From an archaeon (GTDB lineage Archaea > Nanobdellota > Nanobdellia > Woesearchaeales > UBA9642): 64,000 nt of DNA. The notes under the pieces were generated by a model that saw only the letters and a list, made by a program, of their open reading frames with translations, was not told where the DNA came from and ran no database searches. The stretch lies in NCBI GenBank assembly GCA_020057295.1, contig JAGVGF010000002.1, positions 126,276 through 190,275 on the forward strand, given 5' to 3'. The position numbers were made by a program, and so were the translations under genes. This document shows, piece after piece, positions 1 through 8,700 of this stretch (the first letter of the stretch is position 1; each line of letters starts with the position of its first letter).

Positions 1-2
1 GT

Positions 3-1250
3 GTAGAAGTATTACAAGGCTTAGTTAAAGCTAGTGTAGGTTCTGGAATGGTAGAAAATCCTACATATAATAGGGGTAGACCTTATTTCGTAGCATTCAG
101 ACCATTATTACACAATACACAAAGATTACCAGATGAAGAATTGGAAAAATACAATAAATGGAATGAGATAATTGCAGATATGGGATATCAAATAGAACAA
201 TTAGAAGACTTAAAACAAGATGTATTCGATCTAAAATTACAGTTAAAACTTTCCTTAGATAAGGTTAAATCTGGAAATTTCAACATGGTAGAAATATATT
301 TACAAGAAGTAACTCCTAGATTAATTAAACTTTGGGACAAATTAGGAAAGAAACCTAAGAAGAGAGAAGTAAAAACTGTAGACTTAAATGCATTAAAAGA
401 AGAAATGCGTAAGGGAGAGGAAGAACGTAAGAAGGCTGCAGCACAGGAAAAGAAAGATCATCCAGAAGGCGAAGCTGCAAAAGCTGAAGAGAAAAAAGTC
501 TTAAAGTATGATTATGTTGTTGATATTAAAGATAATTTAAATTTCAGTAATGGTGTTGCAATAGCAAGTTTACAAGAATTATCTGATGTAATGCCAAATA
601 TTACTGGGCCAACACTAAAACATCATGTTGGAAAGGACAAGAACGAAATTGCAGATTGGGTTAGAGATAAATTTGGTGATGTTGAACTTGGAGAGAAATT
701 ACGTGTTTGTAAAACTACAGAAGAATTTGTCAAAGTAATAACAGAAGATAAATCTAAAAATAATAAACCATTTACACCAACAAAATCAGGAGCTGCACCA
801 GTAGCTGTTCCACCAACTCCATCTGTTACAGCGTCTCCTATAATTTCATCAGTTCCTATAACTCCACAAATTAATCCTGATACAGGAGAAGGTGAAAGTG
901 TAGCATGGAACGATATAAAGCCAAAACTTAAATCTTTGAATAGTGACGAACAGATAGCATTATTAGAAAAATCTGTAAAAAAATATCCTCAAGATATCAA
1001 TATAAAATTCCCATTAGCATTATTACATCATAAAACAAAAGATTATGACAAAGCAGAAAAAATGTATAAGGAAATACTAGAATTATATCCGAAAAATACT
1101 AAAGCATTATTCTACCTTGGTGGATTAATGAAATCTAAAAAGAGTTATGATGATGCACTAAAATATTTTAATATATATCTTGAATTAAAAAAGAATGATT
1201 CAAAAGTTAAAGACTTAATAAAACAGATTGAAGAAAAAAATAAGAAATAG
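3..1250 (+). CDS. C-terminal part of HerA/VirD4-like ATPase fused to DUF5752-like domain and TPRs (5'-truncated by window edge)
   Basis: The reading frame is open to the window edge (codons from base 3), so the ATG at 48 is probably internal and the gene starts upstream. The first ~45 residues (GSGMVENP, then GRPYFVAFRPLLHNTQRL) resemble the C-terminal strand of archaeal HerA/VirD4-type (DUF87-like) ATPases, in which a translocation ATPase domain would precede; that domain is outside the window. Counting from the ATG at 48, a charged helical linker follows (about 45-150), then a DUF5752-like domain (about 157-230, with HHVGKDKNEIADWV in place of the usual HVNxxKNDFANWI), a Pro/Thr linker and two or three TPR-like helical repeats (about 290-400, e.g. 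DYDKAEKMYKEILELYP). No signal peptide is visible, so a cytoplasmic or membrane-associated location is inferred. The next gene also carries DUF5752-like domains. The ATPase assignment rests on a short segment and is moderate. Confidence 0.6.
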   Translation, partial: VEVLQGLVKASVGSGMVENPTYNRGRPYFVAFRPLLHNTQRLPDEELEKYNKWNEIIADMGYQIEQLEDLKQDVFDLKLQLKLSLDKVKSGNFNMVEIYLQEVTPRLIKLWDKLGKKPKKREVKTVDLNALKEEMRKGEEERKKAAAQEKKDHPEGEAAKAEEKKVLKYDYVVDIKDNLNFSNGVAIASLQELSDVMPNITGPTLKHHVGKDKNEIADWVRDKFGDVELGEKLRVCKTTEEFVKVITEDKSKNNKPFTPTKSGAAPVAVPPTPSVTASPIISSVPITPQINPDTGEGESVAWNDIKPKLKSLNSDEQIALLEKSVKKYPQDINIKFPLALLHHKTKDYDKAEKMYKEILELYPKNTKALFYLGGLMKSKKSYDDALKYFNIYLELKKNDSKVKDLIKQIEEKNKK

Positions 1251-1280
1251 AAATACTATAAAAAATAGAAATACTATAAA
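1245..1280 (+). repeat. Perfect 18-bp tandem duplication containing a TATA-like element
   Basis: Two identical 18-base units (1245-1262 and 1263-1280) each contain ACTATAAA, and the first includes the stop codon of the preceding gene. The second TATA-like core lies about 35 bases upstream of the ATG at 1313, a good distance for a near-leaderless archaeal transcript. The duplication may give the DUF5752-like gene its own promoter. Promoter function is inferred from position and composition. Confidence 0.5.
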
Positions 1281-1312
1281 AGATAACACATCAATTGAGA
1301 GAAAAATAAAAT

Positions 1313-2539
1313 ATGAGTAAACTTTCAGAAATCACAAAACCAGAGAATAAATTCTATACTGTAGATGGTCAATCATTAGTAATATTACAAGATTTAGTGA
1401 ATTATTTATTGATTTGTGATGAAGATTTATATGCATATCATGTTAATGATACTAAGAATGATTTTGCAAATTGGGTTAGAGAAGTATTGGTTCATCCAGA
1501 TTTATCAGAATCAATGATGAAATGCAAAAATGTTAAAGAATGTAGAAATATTTTATTAGAATTCTTAAAAATATTAGATAATAACTCTTCATCCATAAGT
1601 AAAGAGAAGAATTTTTACACTTATGACGGTATTAGATTAAGGAATCTACACGAATTATATTATTATATTAATAATTCCGATGAGCACGCGTATAATATGC
1701 ATGTTAATTCAGAAAAGAATGATTTTGCTAATTGGATTAATGATGTTTTATTATTTTCTAAATTAGCCGTACAATTAAGAGAGATAAAAGATCGTGAAGA
1801 ATTTCTACATACTTTAAAACAATTTTTAAAAGATAATTTAAGTTATAATGTGGATAATCATAAAGATGTTGCTGACTCTGAAAATAGAAATGTTGAAGCA
1901 ACTGTTGAAAAAGACATAGAAAAAAAGATAGAGTCTAAAAAATTATTTATCGAAAAACCTAATATCGAAGAGTCTAAACTTCAAGAGCCTGTTGCGGAAT
2001 CTAAAGTTTCAGTCGTAAAATCTGACTCGGTAAGTATCTCTAATCCTATAGAAAAAGTTGTAAAAATTCAAAAAGTGGAAAATGCTATAAATCTAAATAC
2101 TAAACTACAACCTATTCCAGAAGAACCAGAGCCAGAAAATAAAGATAATCAAACAATAGATATAAGTAAGTTTAGACAATTTACAGATGAAGAACTCGAA
2201 AAGTTCGTAAATTTTTCAAGACATGAAACTGTTGATACTGTTAACATAAAGGTCGAATATTTAAAATCCGTGCTTCAAGAATTGAAAAATATGATTAAAG
2301 ATTTGAGAAGATCAGAAAAAGATCCATTGGTTGCAGATTTGCTTGCTAGGGCTATAGCTCCGAAAATAGATTATTACGCATTAACTAAAAGCGTGGATGA
2401 TTACAATTATATTATTACTTCAATGAAAGAGATACAGCATGAGATTGAAGAATGTGACGTTCAAAAACATTATAATATTGCTGAAGAAATATTGAAAGAC
2501 TTGAAACTTCAAGGAATAGCTATGAAGAAAGCATTATAA
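1313..2539 (+). CDS. Double DUF5752-like domain protein with helical C-terminus
   Basis: Two copies of a ~75-residue domain occupy about 11-87 and 97-173. Each has the pattern FYTxDG, a Leu-rich helix, then H(V)NxxKNDFANW(V/I) and a helical end. This matches the domain I know as DUF5752, named from memory. Residues 180-270 are a low-complexity charged and Pro-rich linker. Residues 285-408 are predicted all-helical and coiled-coil prone. There is no signal peptide or membrane segment, so it should be cytoplasmic. It lies between the ATPase/TPR protein and a coiled-coil protein on the same strand and probably acts with them. The function of DUF5752 is unknown to me; the tandem copies suggest a protein-interaction module. 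Confidence 0.75.
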   Translation: MSKLSEITKPENKFYTVDGQSLVILQDLVNYLLICDEDLYAYHVNDTKNDFANWVREVLVHPDLSESMMKCKNVKECRNILLEFLKILDNNSSSISKEKNFYTYDGIRLRNLHELYYYINNSDEHAYNMHVNSEKNDFANWINDVLLFSKLAVQLREIKDREEFLHTLKQFLKDNLSYNVDNHKDVADSENRNVEATVEKDIEKKIESKKLFIEKPNIEESKLQEPVAESKVSVVKSDSVSISNPIEKVVKIQKVENAINLNTKLQPIPEEPEPENKDNQTIDISKFRQFTDEELEKFVNFSRHETVDTVNIKVEYLKSVLQELKNMIKDLRRSEKDPLVADLLARAIAPKIDYYALTKSVDDYNYIITSMKEIQHEIEECDVQKHYNIAEEILKDLKLQGIAMKKAL

Positions 2540-2595
2540 TTGCATAAGAAAGTATATAAACTATTAGTTACTGTTTGTTTATTTAGAGGTGAGGA

Positions 2596-3651
2596 ATGTT
2601 TTGGTTTAAGAAAAAGGAAAAAGAAATAACTCCGCAAGAAGAATCTGCTGATAGTGAGGATGATAGTTCTGGAGAACAGAAACCTGCTATTAGTGGCAAT
2701 ATAGAAGCTGAGTTAACTAAGATAAAATCCTCTCTTGAAGCACTTAATGAAGTTAGAAAAGCTAATTCTGATCAATTTACACGTATTAGTGAACAGATAG
2801 GAGAATTACGTGGCGCTTTAATGGATACTAACAAAGCTGTTGGTACTATAGAAGTAGCATCCACAAAAGCTATTGATATGGTAAATTCTGTTCAACCTGA
2901 TAAATTAATGATTGAAGTTAGAAAAACAGACAGTAAAGTTGAAGCGTTAAGAGCTAATATTGAAGCTAATGAAACAATAATGAAAGATATAATGAGAGAA
3001 ATGAAAGAGATGCGTGCACAAATGGGTTTCTATAAAGGTGTTGATCAAGTTGTTAAGATGAATAATGAAATTAAACAAGAATTAATTGACATTAAAAAGA
3101 CTGAAGGTTTAGTTGGTAAACATGCTGATCGTGTAGAAACTATATTTGTAGAGGTTGAGAAGAAATTTTATGATTTCGAGAAATTTAATGAAGCTGTAAA
3201 AGAATTAGATAGATCTTTTAAGAAAATTTCTTCAGATTTTGATAAGATAAGGGTGGGTGTTGATGAGAAAGCCGATAAAAAAGAATTTGTTAAAATGGTT
3301 GATAAATTTGGTGACTTCGAAAAACATACCTCAAACATACTGAAGTTACTTGATCAAAAATCTAAAAACACACTCGTAGAATTGAATGCATCATTTGATG
3401 AATTAAAGAAACAACTTGAAGGTAATTATGATAAAAAATTAGATGTTAAAGGTCTTAAGATTGATGATGCTCCTGGAGCCTCTCTAGGCACTGGAACTCC
3501 TGTAGACCCTGCATTATCAACTTTAAGTACTGAAAGTACTAAGAAAAGTGAGTCTGTAGCTTCAACTGACAAAGCGTCTGCTGTTAATAATTCCTTAAAT
3601 GGTGCTGTTGATAAAGTTAAAGGTATGTTTAGTGGATTGAAAAAATCCTGA
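2596..3651 (+). CDS. Coiled-coil protein with short N-terminal hydrophobic motif
   Basis: The protein starts MFWFKKKEKE, an aromatic/basic tip that could touch the membrane. An acidic segment follows, then a long coiled coil (about 35-275) with heptad-like spacing. A Ser/Thr/Ala-rich tail (about 285-351) ends in an amphipathic helix. An Shine-Dalgarno (SD) sequence (GAGGTGAGG, 2586-2594) sets the start. The coiled coil is reminiscent of archaellum accessory FlaC/D-type proteins, but no other archaellum gene is present, so I do not assign that role. Its place among DUF5752-like genes suggests a scaffold or tether for that set. Compartment and partners are inferred. Confidence 0.65.
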   Translation: MFWFKKKEKEITPQEESADSEDDSSGEQKPAISGNIEAELTKIKSSLEALNEVRKANSDQFTRISEQIGELRGALMDTNKAVGTIEVASTKAIDMVNSVQPDKLMIEVRKTDSKVEALRANIEANETIMKDIMREMKEMRAQMGFYKGVDQVVKMNNEIKQELIDIKKTEGLVGKHADRVETIFVEVEKKFYDFEKFNEAVKELDRSFKKISSDFDKIRVGVDEKADKKEFVKMVDKFGDFEKHTSNILKLLDQKSKNTLVELNASFDELKKQLEGNYDKKLDVKGLKIDDAPGASLGTGTPVDPALSTLSTESTKKSESVASTDKASAVNNSLNGAVDKVKGMFSGLKKS

Positions 3652-3731
3652 TATACTTTTAACATATAATATTTTAAAAAATTAGACATAATTAAAGAAA
3701 TTAAAAATAATTAAAGAGATTAAGGTGTATT

Positions 3732-4250
3732 ATGATTGATGATAATCCAAAACTGAAATTTTTGTCAAAAGTTCCTCCTCAGAATAATTTTGGTTTTTCT
3801 AATGGAAAAGTAGCTGAGGATATTCAAGGATTATATGATATCATAAAGGGTTCTGATGACAATAATTTTTATGAACACGTTAATGATACTAAGAATGATT
3901 TCGCCAACTGGATAAGATCTTGTGTGTTGCATATAGAATTAGCTGATAAACTTTACAATATTAAGAAAAAAGAAGATTTTTTGCAAGCATTAGGTCAGGA
4001 GATTGAAACAATAAAGAATTATTCCATTGCTCCAGTAGTTCCAACGGCATCTGTTAATCTAGCTCCTCCTATCTCTAGTCCTATCATACAGTCTGTTCCC
4101 GCGGCTTCTGCTGTGCCTGCAAGTTCTCCTGCTCCTTCGAACCAAACTACAAATCCTGTTGCTATATTAGTTGAGGAAATATTTGAATTTGAGGAGATAT
4201 TCAAATCTTTAATAGATGAACTTGAAAAAGAAATATTTTCTGAACAGTAA
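3732..4250 (+). CDS. Single DUF5752-like domain protein with Pro/Ala linker
   Basis: Residues about 18-95 form one DUF5752-like domain with HVNDTKNDFANWI, the same core as in the protein at 1313. The DNA encoding this core is also close to the copy near 1439. A flexible Pro/Ala/Ser linker (about 97-145) leads to a short acidic amphipathic helix (FEFEEIFKSLIDELEKEIF). AGGTG at 3723-3727 is the likely ribosome binding site. No signal peptide is present. The layout of one globular domain, a flexible linker and a terminal helix suggests an adaptor that presents the domain to a partner. The biochemical role is unknown. Confidence 0.7.
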   Translation: MIDDNPKLKFLSKVPPQNNFGFSNGKVAEDIQGLYDIIKGSDDNNFYEHVNDTKNDFANWIRSCVLHIELADKLYNIKKKEDFLQALGQEIETIKNYSIAPVVPTASVNLAPPISSPIIQSVPAASAVPASSPAPSNQTTNPVAILVEEIFEFEEIFKSLIDELEKEIFSEQ

Positions 4251-4256
4251 TTTCCA

Positions 4257-4268
4257 AAATATTTAAAT
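4257..4268 (+). promoter_or_regulatory. TATA box for the small membrane protein gene
   Basis: AAATATTTAAAT lies about 30 bases upstream of the ATG at 4293, which would make the transcript leaderless or nearly so. No SD sequence precedes that ATG, which fits. Confidence 0.5.
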
Positions 4269-4292
4269 GTACGAGTAGTTATTTTGTTCTTA

Positions 4293-4673
4293 ATGAAAAT
4301 ATTTAACACCCTTTTACGTAATTTTAATCGTAGACAAAAATTTTTTGTTGCGTTAACACTTTCAATATTAATTATTGGTTTATTTTTATGGTTGTTTATT
4401 GCTAATAGTAAATCTGCCTCAAATTTTGATGTAGAATCGGATGTTGATACAATTGCGAGAGCAAGTATTGCTAATGATGAATATTTTGTAAAGTATGGGG
4501 GATATGATTTGAAATTAGATAGTGTGGAAAGATCTTGTTTGAATTGTGCTACGTTAACTTATACATATAAGATAAATACTACTTTGCTAATAAAGTCAAT
4601 TAAAGGATTTAAAGTTATAATTCAAATACAAAACAACACATTAGTCGATTATAGAAATGTAAGATTAACATAA
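4293..4673 (+). CDS. Small one-pass membrane protein with extracellular domain
   Basis: The ATG at 4293 (126 residues) is preferred over an in-frame TTG at 4284 because it fits a leaderless start below the TATA box. A basic N-terminus (about 1-17, NRR) is followed by one hydrophobic helix (about 18-40, LTLSILIIGLFLWLFIA). The ~85-residue domain after it contains a close cysteine pair (SCLNC). The shape, a basic tail, one N-terminal helix and a small beta-rich domain, recalls pseudopilins, but I see no convincing class III signal peptide site. It ends the left-hand DUF5752 cluster. Function unknown. Confidence 0.6.
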   Translation: MKIFNTLLRNFNRRQKFFVALTLSILIIGLFLWLFIANSKSASNFDVESDVDTIARASIANDEYFVKYGGYDLKLDSVERSCLNCATLTYTYKINTTLLIKSIKGFKVIIQIQNNTLVDYRNVRLT

Positions 4674-5009
4674 GTTCACCCTTTTTTAAAGTTTTATTTA
4701 TAGTTCTATCAGATTCTGAATATTTTTTGAAAGCTTTATAAAGATTAAATTATAATAACAGATTATTAGATATATGTTTTGTTGAGGGGTAGTTAGATTT
4801 GTTGATTTAATATTATTTTAGGCTGAAATAACATTATACTAAAAAAGATATAATAGACCTTTTATATCATTATGCGTTTTTAACGTCTATGTTTTTTAGT
4901 ATTGTGTGTGTCTTTTGCTGATATAATGAAAAGCTTTATAAATAAAAAGTATAATATTATACTAATTACTATATAATTAATATTTGGTGAGTATTGCTGG
5001 TAGGATTGC
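4674..5009. other. AT-rich intergenic region with two similar TATA elements
   Basis: This 336-base gap holds two copies of GAAA(A)GCTTTATAAA, near 4730-4743 and 4928-4942. The second is a plausible TATA/BRE for the regulator at 5010. The first could be an upstream promoter or drive a short transcript across 4765-4930. I see no convincing ORF or folded RNA between them. A T-rich stretch at 4680-4692 may terminate the upstream operon. Confidence 0.4.
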
Positions 5010-5020
5010 ATGATTGGTAA
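4994..5020 (+). other. Short upstream ORF (8 codons) overlapping the regulator start
   Basis: TTG at 4994 follows GGTGA (4986-4990) at good SD spacing and opens an 8-codon frame (MLVGLHDW). It ends at a TAA inside the regulator gene, overlapping its ATG at 5010. The string GGTGAGTATTG recurs upstream of the gene at 26239. It may be a translational-coupling leader peptide; chance cannot be excluded. Confidence 0.3.
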
Positions 5021-5672
5021 TAAGCTTGAACAATCGATAATTTCAGTATTTCAGTATAATCTTAGTAAAACCTTTAGTATAAATGAGATTTCTAAACAGC
5101 TAAGAAAGTCTTACCCTACAATTAATCATAAATCAAACTTTTTTCTAAAAGAAGGAATATTAAAAAAGATTGATATCGGAAGATCATACCAATGTTTTCT
5201 AAATTTATCAAACGATAAGACAAAGATATTAATATCGACAAATGAAGTGAATAATAAAGAAGTATTTCTTGAAAAAAATAGGGATTTTAGCATAACTTAT
5301 GAGAAAATATCAAGCATTTGCGAATCTCAAAGTTACAAAAAGAAAATATCTTTTGTTTTACTTTACGGTATGGAGATAATTTTTGTACTAGACAGTTTAG
5401 ACCAGGAAATTGTGACTGAAATTCAGAGTTCTGTCCCTGCTTCTACAAAATATAAATTCTTATTCTTAACAGAAGAATTATTCAAAGTAGAATTTCTGAA
5501 CAATAATGCTTTACAAAAAAATCATGTTTTACTGTTTAATATACCTTCATATGTACAATTACTTGAAAGTATGGTTGATAAATTATTGACTCGCGGATTT
5601 ATTAATTTAACAAAGAATGATGATATTAAAAAAAATATCAATAAAAAAGAGTTATACAAAAACAAAACATAA
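5010..5672 (+). CDS. Winged-helix transcriptional regulator with degenerate nucleotidyltransferase-like domain
   Basis: Residues 1-65 look like a winged helix: FSINEISKQLRKSYPTINHKSNFF as recognition region and a wing near KKIDIGRSYQCF. Residues about 100-205 have a beta-alpha-beta pattern (KKISFVLLYGMEIIFVLD, then YKFLFLTEELFKVEFL) resembling archaeal HTH proteins with a minimal nucleotidyltransferase fold. The usual GS(x)A catalytic signature is replaced by YGME, so the domain is probably a sensor rather than an enzyme. It sits directly before the two giant surface-protein genes on the same strand, suggesting it controls them. ATG 5010 is the first possible start, since an in-frame stop precedes it. 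The specific target is inferred. Confidence 0.65.
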   Translation: MIGNKLEQSIISVFQYNLSKTFSINEISKQLRKSYPTINHKSNFFLKEGILKKIDIGRSYQCFLNLSNDKTKILISTNEVNNKEVFLEKNRDFSITYEKISSICESQSYKKKISFVLLYGMEIIFVLDSLDQEIVTEIQSSVPASTKYKFLFLTEELFKVEFLNNNALQKNHVLLFNIPSYVQLLESMVDKLLTRGFINLTKNDDIKKNINKKELYKNKT

Positions 5673-5712
5673 TCGTGCTGTATATTGTTTTGAAGATTTA
5701 GATGATAAAAAT

Positions 5713-8700
5713 ATGAATAACAATAAAAATTTTGGAAACAGGATGTTGATGAGTGTGTTGTTCCTATTAGTTATACTTTTATCTTTTTCTGTACATTCCG
5801 TTTATGCTGTCAAGCTTCAATCAGAATTAAAAGACACTAATATAATTTTATCTTTAGATGACTCAAAATTTAATGGAGTAGACCTTGGTGAAAATTATGA
5901 GCTTATGATGTCTTTAGGAAATCAAAATTATAAATATTTTGGCGGAATGATATTTCCTATAATTATAAATACAAATGGAGAAGGATTATATTCTTTTAAA
6001 TTATTAAATAAGTCTAATCAAGAAATATTATCGGAAATAAGTGTATCAAAAACATTTGACTGTGATAAACTTTCATTAAATGTTGCTCCTTCAACAAAAT
6101 CTTCAAATAATGATGTCGGAACATACTCTGTTGGAGAAGAAATAAGTATACACCTATTCGAAGGACAAATAGCATTGAGTAATATTCCACAATTTATTAT
6201 TATTTCAATAATTGCACAAAATAATTCTGATAAAGTTTATAGACTTTCTGGAGATATAACATCTAAATTTATACCTTCAGAGTCCGGAACGTATACTGTG
6301 TCTTTGTACTGTAACAGTGGTGCAATATATTCTAAGGATATTGTCGTTAAATCATCTGATGCCTCGAGTGATGTTAGTATGGGTAATGTTAGTATTATCG
6401 AACCTTACACGCAAAATAATGACTTAGTTCATAGTAATATAGAAAACAACGGTGCAAATTATTCCATTAAAAGAATAACTGTGAAGAATTCTCGTAACGA
6501 AGTTTTCATTGGAGATGTCAAAGCATACAACATAAGGAGTGAAGCGCCGGTAGGAATACGTCAAAAAATATTGTCTCTTTTATCATCGAATTCTGGTAAG
6601 GAAATAATAGGTAAAATCGAGATGGATTTAAATGGTGTTAGCGGATTAGAAAATACGAAACTATCTTTGAATGATGTTGACAGCACAAGTAATACGGTGC
6701 TTATAGAGTCAATAAGTAAAAAAAATATTGAAGAAAAAAATACTATAAATTTAGAAGGAAGTATAGAAGGATCTATTGTTGATGCTTATGCTCTGGACTT
6801 GTCAGCATTAAGTTTTACAAATGGAACTTTAACAAAAACAGCAAAAGGCAGAGTATTGTGGAAATGTAAAGATTGGAATTTTGCACAACAAACATGTTTT
6901 GGTAAATGGATTGAAGTAATGAATATTAGACCTGGAGAAGATTATTCTTTTGAGGTTTCTCCTAATGATCCAGGATTTATTGAGACAGGATTGGCAACAA
7001 TAAATACTGACAAATCAATATATCAAATTGGAGAGAGTGCTAAAATAAGTGCAGTTGTTCTGGATACTCAAGGATATTTAGTTAGTAATGCTACAGTAAA
7101 CATTATGATAACAACACCAGGAAACACAGTATACTTCTTTGATAATGTTGCTGAATCAAAAAGAGGAATATATGAAATAATATTCAATCACAATGATATT
7201 ATAGGAAATTATACTATGCAAGTATCAGCATATAAGAATGAAACAAATCTTGGAATGACGCAGTATGTAAATTATTCAATGATTTCAGATTTCTCTGTTA
7301 TGGAATATTATGATTTTGATATAATAAGAAATATTCCTATAACTACAGATCCATTCAGAAAACCATTATATGCAAAAATATTGATTCATCCATTAAATGA
7401 AAATATTACTAATTATAATTTCACAGAAGTAATACCGAGTGATTTATTGGTAATTGATGCACCAGGAGCGACAATTTCAAATGCTGGAAATGAAACGCAT
7501 TTAACATGGACTGGATTAAATGGAAATGTTACATTAAATTATACTACTCAGCCTCCATTAATAACTCCTAACTTATTAATATTAGGAAAAGCATTTATAG
7601 AATATGTAATTAATTCTGCTACATATATTTTTGTAGAATTTAGAAATTGGTTTATAGCTGTAGATCCAACTGTTACTAGAGATCAAGGACTTGTAGTATA
7701 TGCAGATAGAACGGATGACGGATTTATAAAATATAGAAATTGGACAGGATCGACATTACAATCTGAAGTTAATTCAGGTGTTGATTTTGGTAATCGAATA
7801 GCCTGGTTAAAATTTAGATGTCTTGTTAATCGCGAACAATGTATACTTGTTGGTTCAGATACTGGTGCCGATATTAATTTTAATGTATTTTATACAAATA
7901 ATTGGACATGGTCAACAAATACTCAATTAGATGGTTCTAGTGAGACTTCGCAAAGTAATATAGATCTTGATTGTGAATCTCTTTCAGGACAATGTATTGT
8001 TGTTTATGAAGATAGTACCAATAATGATGCAGTGTTTGTATATAGAATTTGGAATGGAACAGATATTAGTGGAATTAATACTGTAACAATTACTGGTGGA
8101 GAGAATAACGAAATAGATTGGATAAATTTGTATCCTCAAAAAGGAACAAATAATATCGGAATTGCAATCCAAAATGATGGTGGAGGAGTAAATACTGATA
8201 CTCCTGCAATATATTCTGCAATTTGGAATGGGACTAATTTTACTAATTGGAGAACATTAACTGCTAACAGTCCTGCTGATGGTACGTCAAGAACATTTTA
8301 TAGACATTATGATTGTGCTTGGGAAGGTGGCACAGGATATTTTGGATGTTTCTATGCTAATGATACATTAAATGCAATTTTATTTGATAGATTTAATGGA
8401 ACAAACTGGAATTATATGGGGCGAATATTTAATACGAGTGGTGAACCTCGTGAAATTTCTGCGTGCGGTCAAGAAGGATTAAGTTCTTTTAATCATAGTT
8501 ACATTGGTTTAATGTTTTGTGATTCAGCAAATGATTTAGACGGCACAATTTGGAATGGAACAAGTTTACTTAAAACAACTCACGCTGCAAGTCCTGCTCA
8601 AAATACAAATGCTGAGTGTGGTGACTCAAATAAAGGTGCAACTGAGTACGCTCAAAATTTTAAATGTACTTGGGAAGATGATGGGTCTAAAGCATTATTT

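Noticed and set aside
2596..3651. Assignment of the coiled-coil protein as archaellum component FlaC/D
   Set aside because: Only generic coiled-coil similarity; no archaellin, FlaF/G/H/I/J genes or other archaellum markers in the window.
5617..5712. N-terminal extension of the first giant protein from ATG 5617
   Set aside because: It overlaps the regulator gene by 56 bases in another frame and would place 32 charged residues before a clean signal peptide that starts at ATG 5713.
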